Assembly: GCA_903813345.2 (NCBI GenBank)
Contig: CAIIXF020000006.1
Span: 35,070,436 to 35,134,435, forward strand
Direction: 5' to 3'
DNA: 64,000 bases
Origin: Owenia fusiformis
Taxonomy: Eukaryota; Annelida; Polychaeta; Sabellida; Oweniidae
The translations under genes and the position numbers were made by a program. The notes under the pieces are model-generated. The model saw only the letters and a program-made list of their open reading frames with translations, did not search any database and was not told where the DNA came from. The number at the start of each line of letters is the position of its first letter. Within the stretch, counting starts at the first letter, position 1. Of the stretch, positions 1-12,010 are shown one piece after another.

Positions 1-61
1 TGATGATGAATTTTGGACCTGCTTTCAATAAGATATAAGTGTTTTCAATTGTATTATTCTA

Positions 62-204
62 GGGGTCATTAACAGAAACTTCTTATTCTTAAAGTTACAA
101 ATTCGTAAATCAATTGTTGTAACCATGGATATAATGACGTCACAGTTAGAGAACAATGAGTTTGATGAATACTTAACTTTACGAAGTTTCTGTTAATGAC
201 CCCC
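62..204. repeat. Short palindromic MITE-like element
   Basis: The ends are inverted copies of GGGGTCATTAACAGAAACTT, and the whole 143-bp segment could fold into a hairpin. No coding potential is seen. This is the form of a non-autonomous terminal-inverted-repeat element; no target-site duplication is certain. Confidence 0.7.
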
Positions 205-919
205 AGATTATTAATTTCAATTAACATACCAAATTCAAGTCCAGCTATAAGAAACACGATTGTAATGAATCCACCAACCATTCTTAACATTTCTGTATTT
301 CTGAACTTTATGATATATTTCAATTTTCATTATCTCTGATCCAAACTTTGATACTTCCCTTAACTGAGATGTCATGTTACCTTATTCCTTTTCATCTTAA
401 GCATGGGAAATGTCACAAATGCTCAGATGTCTTAATTTTTAATGAGAGTAAGAGAAAATTGAGATTGTTGACTATGGCACATACCTGTTTTCTTTTTCCA
501 ATGTTGATTTCAATCTGTCTATTACAAACCCTAGCCTATGGTTGTCATTTTCCTTATGGGCTGTTGATAATACAATCTGGATGATATCATTGTAATAGAT
601 ATTAATGATGATAAATTAAGACAAATACAAGTAGATTGCACATATACACCATGCATTTTTGAATAAAATGCATTTTTTTGGATTTAACCACAGACGTGTG
701 CTCATATATTAGACAAATGTTGAATTGCAATATGGAGAAAAAGGGAGATATGGTAATTTTGGTGGGAGATTTGGTAAAAACAATATTCTAAAATGTCTTA
801 TATTTCATCAATACTACTTTAATCTTAAAATAGATATATGATTGAATGATTGAAATTTTGAATCACAAATTTTAGTTAGAGTATGCAAATTCTTCTCTAT
901 ATCAGAATATGCAAAAAAA
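205..919. other. AT-rich stretch without recognised features
   Basis: Only short open frames without domain-like composition occur here. Nothing further is supported. Confidence 0.5.
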
Positions 920-1746
920 ACTTGTGAACCAAATTATATTAATGATGGGCTATACAAAAGTATGCAACAATATCTTGTGAACCAAATTCTATATGACAGT
1001 ATGATAGGCTATATCAAGGTATGCAAAAGAATCTTGTGAACCAAATTCTATATGATAGGCTATATCAAGCTATGCAACAATATTTTGTGAACCAAATTCT
1101 ATATGATAGGCTATATCAAGGTATGCAACAAAATCTTGTGAACCAAATTCTATATGATTGGCTATATCAAAGTATGCAACAAAATCTTGTGAACCAAATT
1201 CTATGTGATAGGCTATATCAAGGTATGCAACAATATTTTGTGAACCAAATTCTATATGATAGGCTATATCAAGGTATGCAACAAAATCCTGTGAACCAAA
1301 TTCTATATGACAGTATGATAGGCTTTATCAAGGTATACAACAAAATCTTGTGAACCAAATTCTATGTGATAGGCTATATCAAGGTATGCAACAATATTTT
1401 GTGAACCAAATTCTATATGATAGACTATATCAAGGTATGCAACAAAATCTTGTGAACCAACTTTTATGATAGGCTATATCAAGGTATACAACAAAATCTT
1501 GTGAACCAAATCCTATATGATAGGCTATATCAAAGTATGCAACACAATCCTGTGAACCAAATTCTATATGATTGGCTATATCAAGGTATGCAACAATATT
1601 TTGTGAACCAAATTCTATATGATAGGCTATATCAAGGTATGCAATAGGCTATATCAAGGTATGCAATAAAATCTTGTGAACCAAATTTTATGATAGGCTA
1701 TATCAAGGTATACAACAAAATCTTGTGAACCAAATCCTATATGATA
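920..1746. repeat. 51-bp minisatellite, left block
   Basis: About 16 imperfect copies of a 51-bp unit containing GGCTATATCAAGGTATGCAA and TTTGTGAACCAAATTCTA. Because 51 is a multiple of 3, an open frame runs through several copies, but its protein is only the translated repeat (17-residue period) and is not taken as a gene. Some units are shortened or carry a small TATGACAG insertion. The array resumes in the same register at 6320 and 7431, so it was once continuous. Confidence 0.9.
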
Positions 1747-2644
1747 GTGATAAAGGAATTGACAAATATTTGGAAATTACCTCCTGTTCAAGTTCCAATC
1801 ATTTTTATAGATTATATTGATAGATAAAATATCACTGAATATGGTATTGCTTGTTGAGGATCACACAACATTACCGTTTATCATTTATTTGTGATTTAAG
1901 CAGGGGTCCATTTTTTAAGAAATAATCGTTTTAAAAGATTTCTTGTGAATAGATAATAAATAAGTACAAAAAGCATGAATTATTATATGTCAAGAGCATA
2001 ATGTAAAATTTCAACTGAAAAATTAGATCAAAATGGAATCCATGTTCACAGTGGGGGGTATAACTCATCAAACACAAGATAATTTTTTTAAAGCTTATTG
2101 TTACAGCCTAATGTTTTTAATTTGTGTTTTTTTAGTTAGGATTATAACATTGACCATTTATGAATTTTTGAGCACCATACAAAGTTACAGAACTTCATTT
2201 ATGAACGATTTCAGCAGGGGTCTATTTTACAAATATTAAGTATTTTTCCGGATAGTTCTTAGATGAAAAGCTAGTACAGTTTTACGATTAAATTACATCA
2301 TTGAGGTGTATTAATCATGAAAACAGGTTTCATCCTGATGTCTTCAACCTAATTCGTATAACGCCATGTCACAAATGGGGGGAGGGGACATTGACCTCCA
2401 CTTTGGGATCTTTATTACTTATATGATTTCAATATTACAGTTATGTTCGGTATCATTATAAACAGGCATTAAATAAGTGTAGACTATTATAAATACGTTG
2501 ATATTAAGAAGATTTATACAATTTAAACTGTAGAATGAAATAACAATGGGCTCTAAAATCACAATGATTGGTGTAACTAATCAAATTTTTACTTTATAAG
2601 CTTAGTATCATGTCCTAACAATTTGAATTAATTTTAAATAGTTA

Positions 2645-4190
2645 TCTAATTGAACGAAGTTTGGAGGGATATACGTCCGTCTGTCCGTCCGTACGTACGT
2701 ACGTCCGTTCGGGCAATAACTCAAATACTGTTGGCCCAATTTTGTTCATATTTTGTACACATATACCCTGTGGGCGTAGAAGTTCTGCTCGAAAGCCGAT
2801 TTTCAAAATGGCCACTCATTTAAAAATAGCGGCCATTTTGGTGCCGATTTTACAGTTATTTAGGTGCAATATATAAAACTGTAATAGCAATTACACGTCG
2901 CACGAAACTGGGGACAATTAGAGTAACATTATGGCGTCAAAATACCAAACAATACAATGGGCAGTATAGGGCGCAATCAGCATTATAACGTCAAAAACGA
3001 CAAGCGTTACATTTTGTCAATTTTAGTCAACCTAGAAATAAGATGCTTTATTCTTATTCAATCCTGGTAAAATTCACAGAGCAACAAGATCTCGAGGACA
3101 ATATTTCTAAAATGTTTTTGATTTTTGAAAAACGGTCAGGAAATCCACTCGGGGCGTTAGCAAAAAATTGATATGTATGGGATTCGTGGCAAAAAATCGA
3201 TGCGTTACATTTTTTCAAGTCTCTAAAAGCAACTCTTATTTTCTTATTATTTGAAGAATAAAGAAATCGGTTATTGTTTTGTAAATTTCGCCATGACAAT
3301 ATTGTGCAGTTAAATTTTTTTTGAAATCAGACCTAAATTAGAAGGTTAAATAAAGGTAAACTTATTGCTAGTCTCCTTCGTCTTCAAAACCTTACACAAT
3401 TTTGAAAATTTTACAAGCGTTCATATAAGACGATTTGAACTGTAGCCGCTAGGCAATTGTGACGTCATAAAAGCACATGTTTCAATGAATAAAATGTGAA
3501 ATTTTAGTAAAATTCTGATCAGTATTTCAAAAGTTATCCCGAATTCAACGAACCGTGTAAGCATGGAATGTTACGTCTTACAGCGAATTTGACGATGTCG
3601 GAGTACATTTAACTTTAAAAATATGGTAGATCTCATCAAACTTTTCAAGGAAAAATGATTTCAGTGAAATGCGAATAAAAAACACTTCAAAATGATATAT
3701 AATGCACATAGTTAGCTTTTTAAATAAGGCAGATATTAACGCTTAAAGCTGAGATTAGCCCGTATTTCCCGAATTGTCCCCAGGTCCGTGCACGTCATAA
3801 ATATCTTTTAAATGAAAAAAATGATATAGGACATTAATAAAGCTAGAAATGCAGATGTTAAAGAAGCACATGGCAGCCATCTTGAAAAATGGTGGCCTTT
3901 ACTTGTTATTTTACGATTTTTGCTGTAACTCGAAAAGTAGTGGAGTGATTTCGTTCATATATGGTATGTGAATACTATAAGCATGGCACACTGTCTAATG
4001 ACACTTTTGGGAGAAGGCGGCCATTTTAAACATAGCCGCCATTTTAACATATTTTACTATAACTCGAAAAGTTGTGGAGCGATTTTGATCATCTCTGATA
4101 TGTGAATACTATAAACATGGCACACTGAATTTTTTGAATATCTTAAAGTGGTTCAGATTTTCATTTATTGAAGATTTAATTCAAGATTAA
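2645..4190. repeat. Dispersed repeat with GTCCGT run and 'ATGGCCGCC' motifs
   Basis: Begins with GTTTGGAGGGATATACGTCC followed by a (GTCC/GTAC) simple run, then text with 'AAAATGGCCAC' and 'GCGGCCATTTT'. The stretch 3890-4140 contains two related copies reading AACTCGAAAAGTnGTGGAG and ending in GGCACACTG. An inverted relative occurs at 53030-53130 in whirlin intron 1. This is a non-coding interspersed repeat. Confidence 0.55.
2893..3797. mobile_element. Possible nested TIR element
   Basis: CGCACGAAACTGGGGACAAT near 2898 and AATTGTCCCCAGGTCCGTG near 3772 form an imperfect terminal inverted repeat around about 900 bp of non-coding DNA. This interrupts the 2645-4190 repeat. Boundaries are approximate. 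Confidence 0.4.
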
Positions 4191-4729
4191 TTCAAAAATA
4201 TATAAAAAAGAATATTTTGTGGATAGTTGTCGGATCAGTTACTATTATTACCACCTTGCGGGGCATGTTTTAGTGGTATTAGTGCTAGTTTAGGTGGCAT
4301 TTGCTACTATATCGACCTGAGCAATAATTCTAATAACGTCATTTCTGCGGGCAATATTAAGCCAAAATATTGATGATCAGCAGCTGATAATGGCAGAATA
4401 CCTATTCCAGAAAAAAATATTGGGCGAGACGGTATTTATTAATTTCAAGAGAAAGTTTGGGTTCTAGCATTGCCTCATAGGACAGTCTATTTTCTACTAA
4501 ATAAAATAATCAGGGTAAAGGCTTTTCTATTACTAAAGTTATTTGCTTGTCGAGATGCTTGTAGAGCCCGTATCGCAAAAATCATATATCCTTTCACCCA
4601 ACGTCATATCATATGCTTTATTGATGTTAAAATCCATTTTTATAAATAGTGGGAATAAATTCCTAACTCATCTTAGATTATGATTTAAATGCAATATTAT
4701 ATGTGATCAAATGCTTTTTCCAAGGTTTT

Positions 4730-6265
4730 AAAATGTAAACAGTGCTCAGTTTCAGTGCTCAACAGGTGAAAACGTATGTGGGAATATAGGCAGAAACAAT
4801 TTGCAGATCAACGAAAACAAGATTGTGTTCAAAGAAAGTGAACTAAATGGAACCATTATTTTTAATCATGTTGAATGCAAAATATAGTCAGACAGATGAT
4901 ATTATTTTCAATTAAAAAGATAAAATCAATATGTCATGCTAATGACCTTTCCAAAAGCCGATTCATAAGTGGAAAATTCGTTGTTAACTTCGAAAGTGTC
5001 AATATCTAATATTTTTCATTATTATGGACCTCTGTTAAACCCCTCAATGATAAGTAAACGGTAATGTTGACAGGTTCTCAACGGGTGAAAACGTATGTAG
5101 GAATATATGTTTTATCATTTAAACATATCATTAACAACGCAGATCAACGAAAAACAAGATGATGTTAAAAGAAAGTGAACTAAATGGAACCATTATTTTT
5201 TATCATTTTGAATGCAAAATAAAGTCAAACAGACGATCTTAGTTTCAATTAAACAGATAAAATCAATATGGCATATTGACAAGAAAACTTCAAAAATATC
5301 AAAATCTTATATTTTCTATATTTTTTTGTGAACCCCTGTTAAACCCCTCAATAATTAATAAATAAGTTTATTGGTCTCTTGAACATCTAATGTACATCGA
5401 GATAAAATCAATTTGTTATACTAGTAAACTTTCCAAAAGCCGATTAGTGACTAGATAATCTGTTGTAAACTTCAAAACTATCAAAATCTAATATTTTTGT
5501 TGACCCCTCCCTGTTAAACCCCTCAATAATAAGTAAACAGTAAAGTCCTCAACAGGTGAAAATATATGTGATAATACATGTTTTATCATTTACACATATC
5601 ATTTAACAATTGGTGGATCAACAAAAACAAGATGATGTTAAAAGAAAGTGAACAAAATGGAACAATATAATCAGACACACGATCTTATTTTCAATTAAAC
5701 AGATAAAATCAATAGGTCATGCTAATAACCTTCTCAAAAACCGATTCATGAGTAGATAATCCTTTGTAAACTTCAAAAATACCAATATCTAATATTTGTA
5801 TTTTTTGTGGACCCCTGTCAAACCCCTCAATAATAAGTAAATGGTAATGTTGACAAGTGCTCAACATGTGAAAACGTATGTAGGAATATATGTTTTATCA
5901 TTTAAACATATCAAAACAATTGGCGGATCAACAAAAACAAGATGACGTTAAAAGAAAGTGAACTAAACGGAACAATTAATTTTAATCATTTTAAATGCAA
6001 AATATAGTCAGACAGGTGATTTTATTTTCAATTAAACAGATAAAATCAATATGTCATGCTAATAACCATCCCAAAAAACCAATTCATAAGTAGATAATCT
6101 GTTGTAAACTTCAAAATTATCAAAATCTAATATTTTTCATTTTTTGTGGACCCCTGTTAAATCCCTCAATAATAAGTAAATGGTAATGTTGACAAGTGCT
6201 CAACAAGTGAAAACGTATGCAGGAATATGTATTTTATCATTTAAACTCAGCAAAACAATTGGAGG
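4730..6265. repeat. Satellite-like tandem repeat, about 310-345 bp unit
   Basis: Four to five diverged copies, each containing CTCAACAGGTGAAAACGTAT, then GGATCAACAAAAACAAGATG, then AAACCCCTCAATAATAAGTA. Copies start near 4750, 5070, 5545, 5850 and 6195; the 5070-5545 interval contains an extra partial unit. No coding frame is seen. Confidence 0.75.
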
Positions 6266-6382
6266 ATGAACAGGAGGAAACAGCTTAATTAAGGCTTATC
6301 TGAGAGATTCCATTATCACTATGATAGGCTATATCAAGTTATGCAACAAAATCTTGTGAACCAAACTCTATATGAAAGGCTA

Positions 6383-7430
6383 CGAGGGTTAATGCACTAT
6401 ATGCTCTAACTTTATCAATAATTGATATTTTTCCATGAAATTTTCAGTAAATGTTCCTTAGAGACATTTTGATTATTCTAGAAATTTTCATGTTGACTGA
6501 TAAAACTATATTTATGTTATAATAAAATCAAGTTGGTGAGTTTGGGTAGGGCGGGGCAGGTTATACAGTCACGTCAAAAGGAATAAAAAATTGAAAATAT
6601 GAAATAATTAACAAATACCATTTGGTGTAGCTATAAGAAGTATGCTAAATAGTACATTTTAAGATACTAAATTATTAGGAGCACATCCTAGATTTAATGG
6701 ATGTATATTTCACAGTGTCCCATTTCACATTTTCTCAAAATATTGTCCTTTGCATGTTATGTACTTTTGATGCCTGTCAGGTCAAACATTGGCAATTTCT
6801 TTCACTGTGACTTGTGGAGTTTTTGCCTCTCATGTTTGGAGTTGTCATCCAGGGTCAAATCGTCTCTTTTAAATCTCTTCTGTCACCCCATAATTGTAGT
6901 TCTATCTGGTATATACTCCTTATATACTTTCTTCATGGTAGCATTGTTTTGCGTGGCTGTGAGTACAAGTGAAGTATGAAATTAGGCCACCAAACGCAAG
7001 GTCTTCTGTTATCAGGTGAGAATTGCAGCCATTTTTGCAATTTCTTGACTGTGACTGTATTTGAATTCGTGACTATTGAAATGTGGTATTATGACATCAC
7101 AGTGCTAAATGTCATTATTCGTACTTGGTTAACATCATGCTTAATAAATTTGACAATTTCCCAAACATTTTGACCATTTAAAGGAAAGAAATATTAATAA
7201 AATTACACTTTAGATCTCTTCATAATTAGAAAAATTGGTACCTGCCCCGCCCACCCCTACCCCCATGTTGTTATAGCAACCATATTAAGACTTAATATTA
7301 ATGTTGGATGCTGAAACTTAAGGATATAATAGATAAAACTTCAATTGTTATATACACAAAATTTCAGCTGAATTGAAGAATATTAAAGAAAGTTAGAGCA
7401 TATAGTGCATTACTTCTGGGACAACCCTCG
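6383..7430. mobile_element. TA-flanked TIR element (Tc1/mariner-type target)
   Basis: The ends are CGAGGGTT...AACCCTCG, extended inside by TGCACTATATGCTCTAACTT and its inverse near 7390. TA lies on both sides. Removing the 1048-bp segment plus one TA restores GGCTATATCAAGG, exactly the 51-bp minisatellite unit, so the empty site is known. Two short open frames inside (6701-6979, 6976-7173) lack transposase-like motifs, so the element is probably non-autonomous. Confidence 0.8.
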
Positions 7431-8010
7431 TATATCAAGGTATGCAACAATATTTTGTGAACCAAATTCTAAATGATAGGCTATATCAAGGTATGTAACA
7501 AAATCCTGTGAACCAAATTCTATATGATTGGCTCTATCAAAGTATGCAACACAATCCTGTGAACCAAATTCTATATGATTGGCTATATCAAGGTATGCAA
7601 CAATATTTCGTGAACCAAATTCTATATGATTGGCTATATCAAGTTATGCAACAATATTTTGTGAACCAAATTCTAAATGATTGGCTATATCAAGGTATGC
7701 AACACAATCTTGTGAACCAAATTCTAAATGATTGGCTATTTCAAGGTATGCAACAAAATCTTGTGAACCAAATTCTATATGATTGGCTATAGGTATGCAA
7801 CAATATTTTGTGAACCAAATTCTAAATGATTGGCTATATCAAGGTATGCAACACAATCCTGTGAACCAAATTCTATATGATTGGCTATATCAAGGTATGC
7901 AACAAAATTTTGTGAACCAAATTCTATATTACAGGCTATAGGTATGCAACAATATTTTGTGAACCAAATTTTATTTGAATTGATAAGCTATATCAAAGTT
8001 TGCAACAACA
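7431..8010. repeat. 51-bp minisatellite, right block
   Basis: About 11 further copies of the unit seen at 920-1746, mostly with the variant TATATGATTGGCTATATC. The block ends just downstream of the VWA gene and includes AATAAA on the minus strand (7970-7975), a possible polyadenylation signal for that gene. Confidence 0.9.
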
Positions 8011-8086
8011 GATGAAGAGTGAATGAAAATCTTTTTATCAGAATCATAAAATTATAGTTTTTCAGCCAACCATCGTTGATTGGGCT

Positions 8087-8724
8087 TTATAGTCCAATTG
8101 CACATACCCTAGCTGCGATTTCGGGCATAAAGGGCGATAGTTCATTGATGTTCTCGAAGCTTTTGAAGAATCTATCCTTTGGTTCAGATGCAATTGAATC
8201 CCATTCTCTCTGACGTGCAGCAACATTTTTAGGCCGTGCACCAGGTAACGCAAGTAGAAAAATCGTCACTTTTTCAGTTCCTGTTTTCGATTTTAGTGCA
8301 TTGGCCGCTTTAATGGTATTCTTTTGGTATTTAGCTTTTATTGTCGGACCACTGGTAATGAGAATAATCACATTGTTGGCGAAAGGACGATCCCCAGTGT
8401 CAGGTCTAAATACAACATCATTTGCAAATTCGAGGGCAAGATCAGTGCGTCTGTTTTTCTCATGTGTTATTGAAATGTTGTCTATTGCAGCCAGTATCCC
8501 TGCTCTTGTGCTGGTCATTGTATTGTTAAACAACATCTCGGTCTCAACTTTATTATTGTATGCGATGATGGCAAATTCCAATGCGGCTTCACCATCTCCT
8601 ACTTTTTTGTGGGCACCAATCAAAGTTTTCAAGGCATCACGGACAACTATCTTGTGTTCTGGTTTGAAGCTCTTGGAGTGATCGAGAATGATGAGAACAT
8701 CTTTGTTTCCAGGAGCAAATGGTC
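8087..8724 (-). CDS. VWA gene exon 3 (VWA2 and stop)
   Basis: The acceptor TTTTTCAG precedes 8724. The exon completes a split Arg codon and encodes residues 222-433, including DHSKS and the C-terminal VCAIGL. The stop TAA is at 8089-8087. Confidence 0.9.
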
Positions 8725-11560
8725 CTGAAAAATAATTGTAACAGTGAATAACAATAGCACATTGGTCAAATAACACTACTGCTTAATCTTGATGAAAAAC
8801 AACAATTCCCATAACATTGCTTGGTCGAAATATTTTCAAGCAGAAAATGGCAACTCCACGGTGTAGCAAATCCCAACGTACAATCATGAAGACAATACAA
8901 TATGCTATATTTAATGTAACTAAATATAACTATACTTTGAAGAAATCTCTAAATTATAGCGAATTCCCGCTTTAGGCAGCCTTTTTTAATTTTCTAGGCA
9001 CTAATCAGAAAAACAATACCATAATTGTGATAATTCTTAAAGGAGTGGTATCGATATGGAGAACTTTTTGAACACACGTTTCTCTTAAACCAGTCATAAA
9101 AAATCTAAAAATTTAAACATCGTCAATTTAATGGTCATCTTTTGAATGGTAATAGTATAATTTGAAAAATACATATATACGTTCATCTTTATTGTTTTAG
9201 AAAACACATCAAACACTTGTTTTGTTCTTGGTATTACGTTTTCAGAATGGAGCAAAACGACATAAACACAACATGTTTAGGTTTCTCAATATTGTAATTG
9301 TACAAAGGAAATTTTGGTTGATTTTGGGATTTTGTTTTAATTTTTTGAATAATTTTTTAAAATCAACCAAAAATTCCTTTGTATTACTATAATATTGAGA
9401 GATCTAAAAACATGTTGTTTATTCCATTTTGTTCCAACAAGGTTCGGAAAGACACTTTATTTCATTCTCAAGAATTGGTAGAAAGGAGCAAAAACAATTG
9501 CACTAAAAAAACTGTTATATAAAATATTTCTAAATAATTTTCGCATTAAATTGTTGTCAATCAGTAGACATTATGTAAAATACCGTGGTTTTTTACAGAA
9601 TGTTTTCAATGATTGGTTTAACAGAAAAACATTGCTGAATTCAGTTCTCCATATCGATACCACTCCTTTGAGTATAATACTTTGAAGAGATCTGGAAAAT
9701 ATTGCAAAATCCTGCATTAGATGCCATTTTGATTTTTAAGAACCCTGAATCACAAAAACAATACAATATATACATTAACCATTTTGTAGACAACTCACTT
9801 GGACATCGCGATATCTCTTCAATACGAGTGTACACAGTTCCTACATTAATATCTTCGGAGTAAGGAAATATGTTTTTCGGGTCAACCACGTCATATAATT
9901 CAGTTTTGCCATTCTTGTTGGTTAACGGAACCAAGAAAAGGAATGTATTGTTTTTGGCACGTAGTCGGTTGATTGAGTCCTTGGTGTCATCGATGGTGTT
10001 TGGTTGTGCATCTCCTGTGGTAAACAAAACAAGGACATTTGGGCTTCGATCATCATCGTCACCAGATTCGAAGAAATCTGCAATTGCCATGTTGATAGCT
10101 TCACTAATGCTTGTTTTACAATCTAAAGCAGTGTGATCAAAATCATTTATCTTGTTGATGACATCATATTTTGTCTGTCCATCCTCAAAGCCAATTACAA
10201 TACGGGAGCTACTGTCAAAAGCAAGAAGGCCGAATTGACTGACACGAATTGGGCTGGCCTTTGGATCAGCAATCGTATCATTAAACATCCCAACGAATTT
10301 TTCCATGAACTCCTTAACGCCATTTTTCGTATCGTCTGAGATATCACACGAAGTATCAACGCCAAATACTATATTTGCACAAACTGAAATTAGAAATTGC
10401 TCTTCATTATTCCTTGTCTATCTAAAACCAGTTTCTACTCGTTATTGTCTTAACTCACTAGATCTAGTCTTCTTAGTCTCCCTGGTATGACATTTCTAGG
10501 ACGTCTAATAAAGGAGCTGGTAGCACAACGCAGCGATAATTAAACTTATATTTACATCTCAATAGGTTCCATATTCGTTTTTATTCTAGCCATGCTCAAT
10601 ATGTATTTCTGGCTTTTAGGCTAAATTATGCCTGCCATTAGCAGGGATCAAAAATTTCTAAAAACTATACTATCCCATTTTCACAATTTAAGAATGTCGA
10701 TTTAACAATAAAGAAAAGTATCAACTTTGAAAGAATTCACTATACTATTATGCCAATTATACGTAAGGTTAGAAAAATACAAATAAGTACATGTATCACT
10801 GTGTGGTCACAGTGAAAAACTGGAATTTATTATGACGAAATACCTACAATTTTGACAGAAAATAGCATTATACGAAACGTTATAGATTATGATGTACCAT
10901 GGTTGCGCCAGACCTATGCAGAGGTGGTTAACATTGCCGCGGTTGTACCAGACCCGACCCATGCATTTGATCGTGCCTCATAGAAATTCGAATGAAAATG
11001 TTAACTCTTGATGAACATATCAAGGATAACATATTCCAACCTGAATGTCAGATTCCAGAGTCATACCATGAACTACTGTATATCATCCATCATCAGAGTG
11101 GGGTATAAAGGGCAAAGCATGCTTTTTGAAAATTATGTACAGCTTTCGACTTTTACTATTATTCGGTTTTTGCTGCCACTTTAATGTTGCGTGAAAGTTA
11201 AAACAGGGAGAAATGGCCTGATGGTAGGCCAAACCCTATTTACTTTGATTCTTATAGGCATCGTCAGAGAGAATTATTTACATGAATAAATGGAAAATGG
11301 AAAAAATGAATTGAGGGGATTTGTGAAAGCACAAAGGGCAACATTTTAAAAACAAAACATATCAAACCAATTAGATACAGGCTGTATAATGTAAAAAGGA
11401 CACTATAGTCACTGCTATCTTCTTAGGAACAATTCAATCTATCTAATGGTAATTACAATGAATACTATTTAATAGACTTACTTGGACCACACAGAGCTCG
11501 AACATTAACTGCTCCTAATGCAACCGCAATAAAAGTCTTTAAATAAACTGGCATAACCAT
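8087..11560 (-). CDS. Secreted protein with two VWA domains (three exons, complete)
   Basis: Joining 11482-11560, 9799-10383 and 8087-8724 (minus) gives 433 residues plus TAA; splice sites and phases (1, then 1) agree at both junctions. Residues 1-22 form a signal peptide with a hydrophobic core FIAVALGAV. VWA1 (about 30-219) has the motif DTSCD at 36-40, where a MIDAS would read DxSxS. VWA2 (about 229-428) has an intact DHSKS at 236-240. In both domains the later MIDAS aspartate is replaced (TTGD in VWA1, ITSGP in VWA2), so metal binding may be weakened. Cysteines lie next to the domain edges (24, 28, near 220, 429). There is no transmembrane segment, EGF or collagen repeat. Such proteins usually act in extracellular matrix or as secreted adhesion or lectin-like factors; the ligand is unknown. 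It is a paired-VWA protein, not a named orthologue. Confidence 0.88.
9041..9667. mobile_element. Palindromic AGGA-ended element in VWA intron 2
   Basis: The ends are AGGAGTGGTATCGATATGGA and its exact inverse at 9648-9667. The left flank is TTAA and the right flank TTGA, consistent with a decayed TTAA target duplication. The interior also folds back (AACATGTTTAGG / CTAAAAACATGTT). It is non-coding and belongs with the elements at 13812, 15706 and 19950. Confidence 0.75.
9799..10383 (-). CDS. VWA gene exon 2 (VWA1)
   Basis: The acceptor TTTCTAATTTCAG precedes 10383 and the donor CCAA|GTGAGT follows 9799. It encodes NIVFGVDTSCD onward through one VWA fold, ending at Cys-Pro before the split codon. 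Confidence 0.9.
10384..11481 (-). other. VWA intron 1, no recognised content
   Basis: Clean GT-AG intron of 1.1 kb. No repeat or coding segment is recognised. Confidence 0.6.
11482..11560 (-). CDS. VWA gene exon 1 (signal peptide)
   Basis: The start codon at 11560 opens an in-frame signal peptide; a second ATG two codons later (11554) is an alternative start. The donor CCAA|GTAAGT is strong. This exon is too short to stand out as an open frame by length. Confidence 0.8.
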
Positions 11561-11598
11561 TGTCACGATTGTATGTTGTTGGCAATGGCAGGTTCATG

Positions 11599-11605
11599 TT
11601 TTATA
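11599..11605 (-). promoter_or_regulatory. Possible TATA box of the VWA gene
   Basis: TATAAAA on the minus strand about 39 bp upstream of the first ATG. It would imply a very short 5'UTR of roughly 10 nt. The call rests on motif and position only. Confidence 0.35.
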
Positions 11606-11727
11606 ATATTAAATAGCTATTTTTCCACTTACCAACATATATTTTATTTATTGAACAGGAAATTACTGTTGGTTACGAGAGTTATCTGTTGTCGTAAAGT
11701 TTTGATGATCTGTATGAATTCCAAGTG

Positions 11728-12010
11728 TGTAGCCATAGGTTTAGCCAGACAGAGGAGGCAGCACCTCACCAAAGTCAGTGTTTTATTCAAGATTTTGTCT
11801 ACGCCCCTGAATATATTTCAAAACAAATAATTTAATATTAACTTCACTATATACTATTATTCAACAAAATAGTTAATATATTCTTGAAATAGCACGATGT
11901 TGATTTACTTAAACGTGTACAGAAGATAAGCATATGCTTTAATTGTTTTTTCTGTCAGATATCAAAATTATTAAAAACAATTTAATTTTGTTGATATTTT
12001 ATGATGTTAT
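11728..12010. repeat. Duplicated segment, copy A
   Basis: Shares GAGGCAGAGGAGGCA-like text, CACCTCACCAAAGT, ATATATTTC(A)AAACAAATAA and TGTCAGATATCAAAATTATT with 13685-14590. Copy A lacks the MITE that splits copy B, so it serves as the empty site. Confidence 0.65.

Larger units (their letters stand above)
1747..6319. mobile_element. 4.57-kb insertion in the minisatellite, short TIRs
   Basis: The segment begins GTGATAAAGGAAT and ends with the near inverted complement ATTCCATTATCAC. It is flanked on both sides by TATGATA, which is part of the minisatellite unit, and the array continues in register after it. This fits insertion with a 7-8 bp target duplication, the length typical of hAT-like elements. 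TATGATA also recurs in every unit, so the duplication is not independent proof. No transposase reading frame is visible; the interior holds repeats (2645-4190 and 4730-6265). Confidence 0.55.

Noticed and set aside
1021-1353. Plus-strand open frame of 110 residues
   Set aside because: It is the 17-residue translation of the 51-bp minisatellite repeated over and over; the same occurs at 7508-7792. There is no start context or conserved protein character.
6701-7173. Two adjacent open frames inside the TA-flanked element as a possible transposase
   Set aside because: They show no catalytic DDE/D pattern or DNA-binding motif and are too short.
8301-8681. Plus-strand 126-residue open frame
   Set aside because: Antisense shadow of VWA exon 3, which has clear domain motifs on the minus strand.
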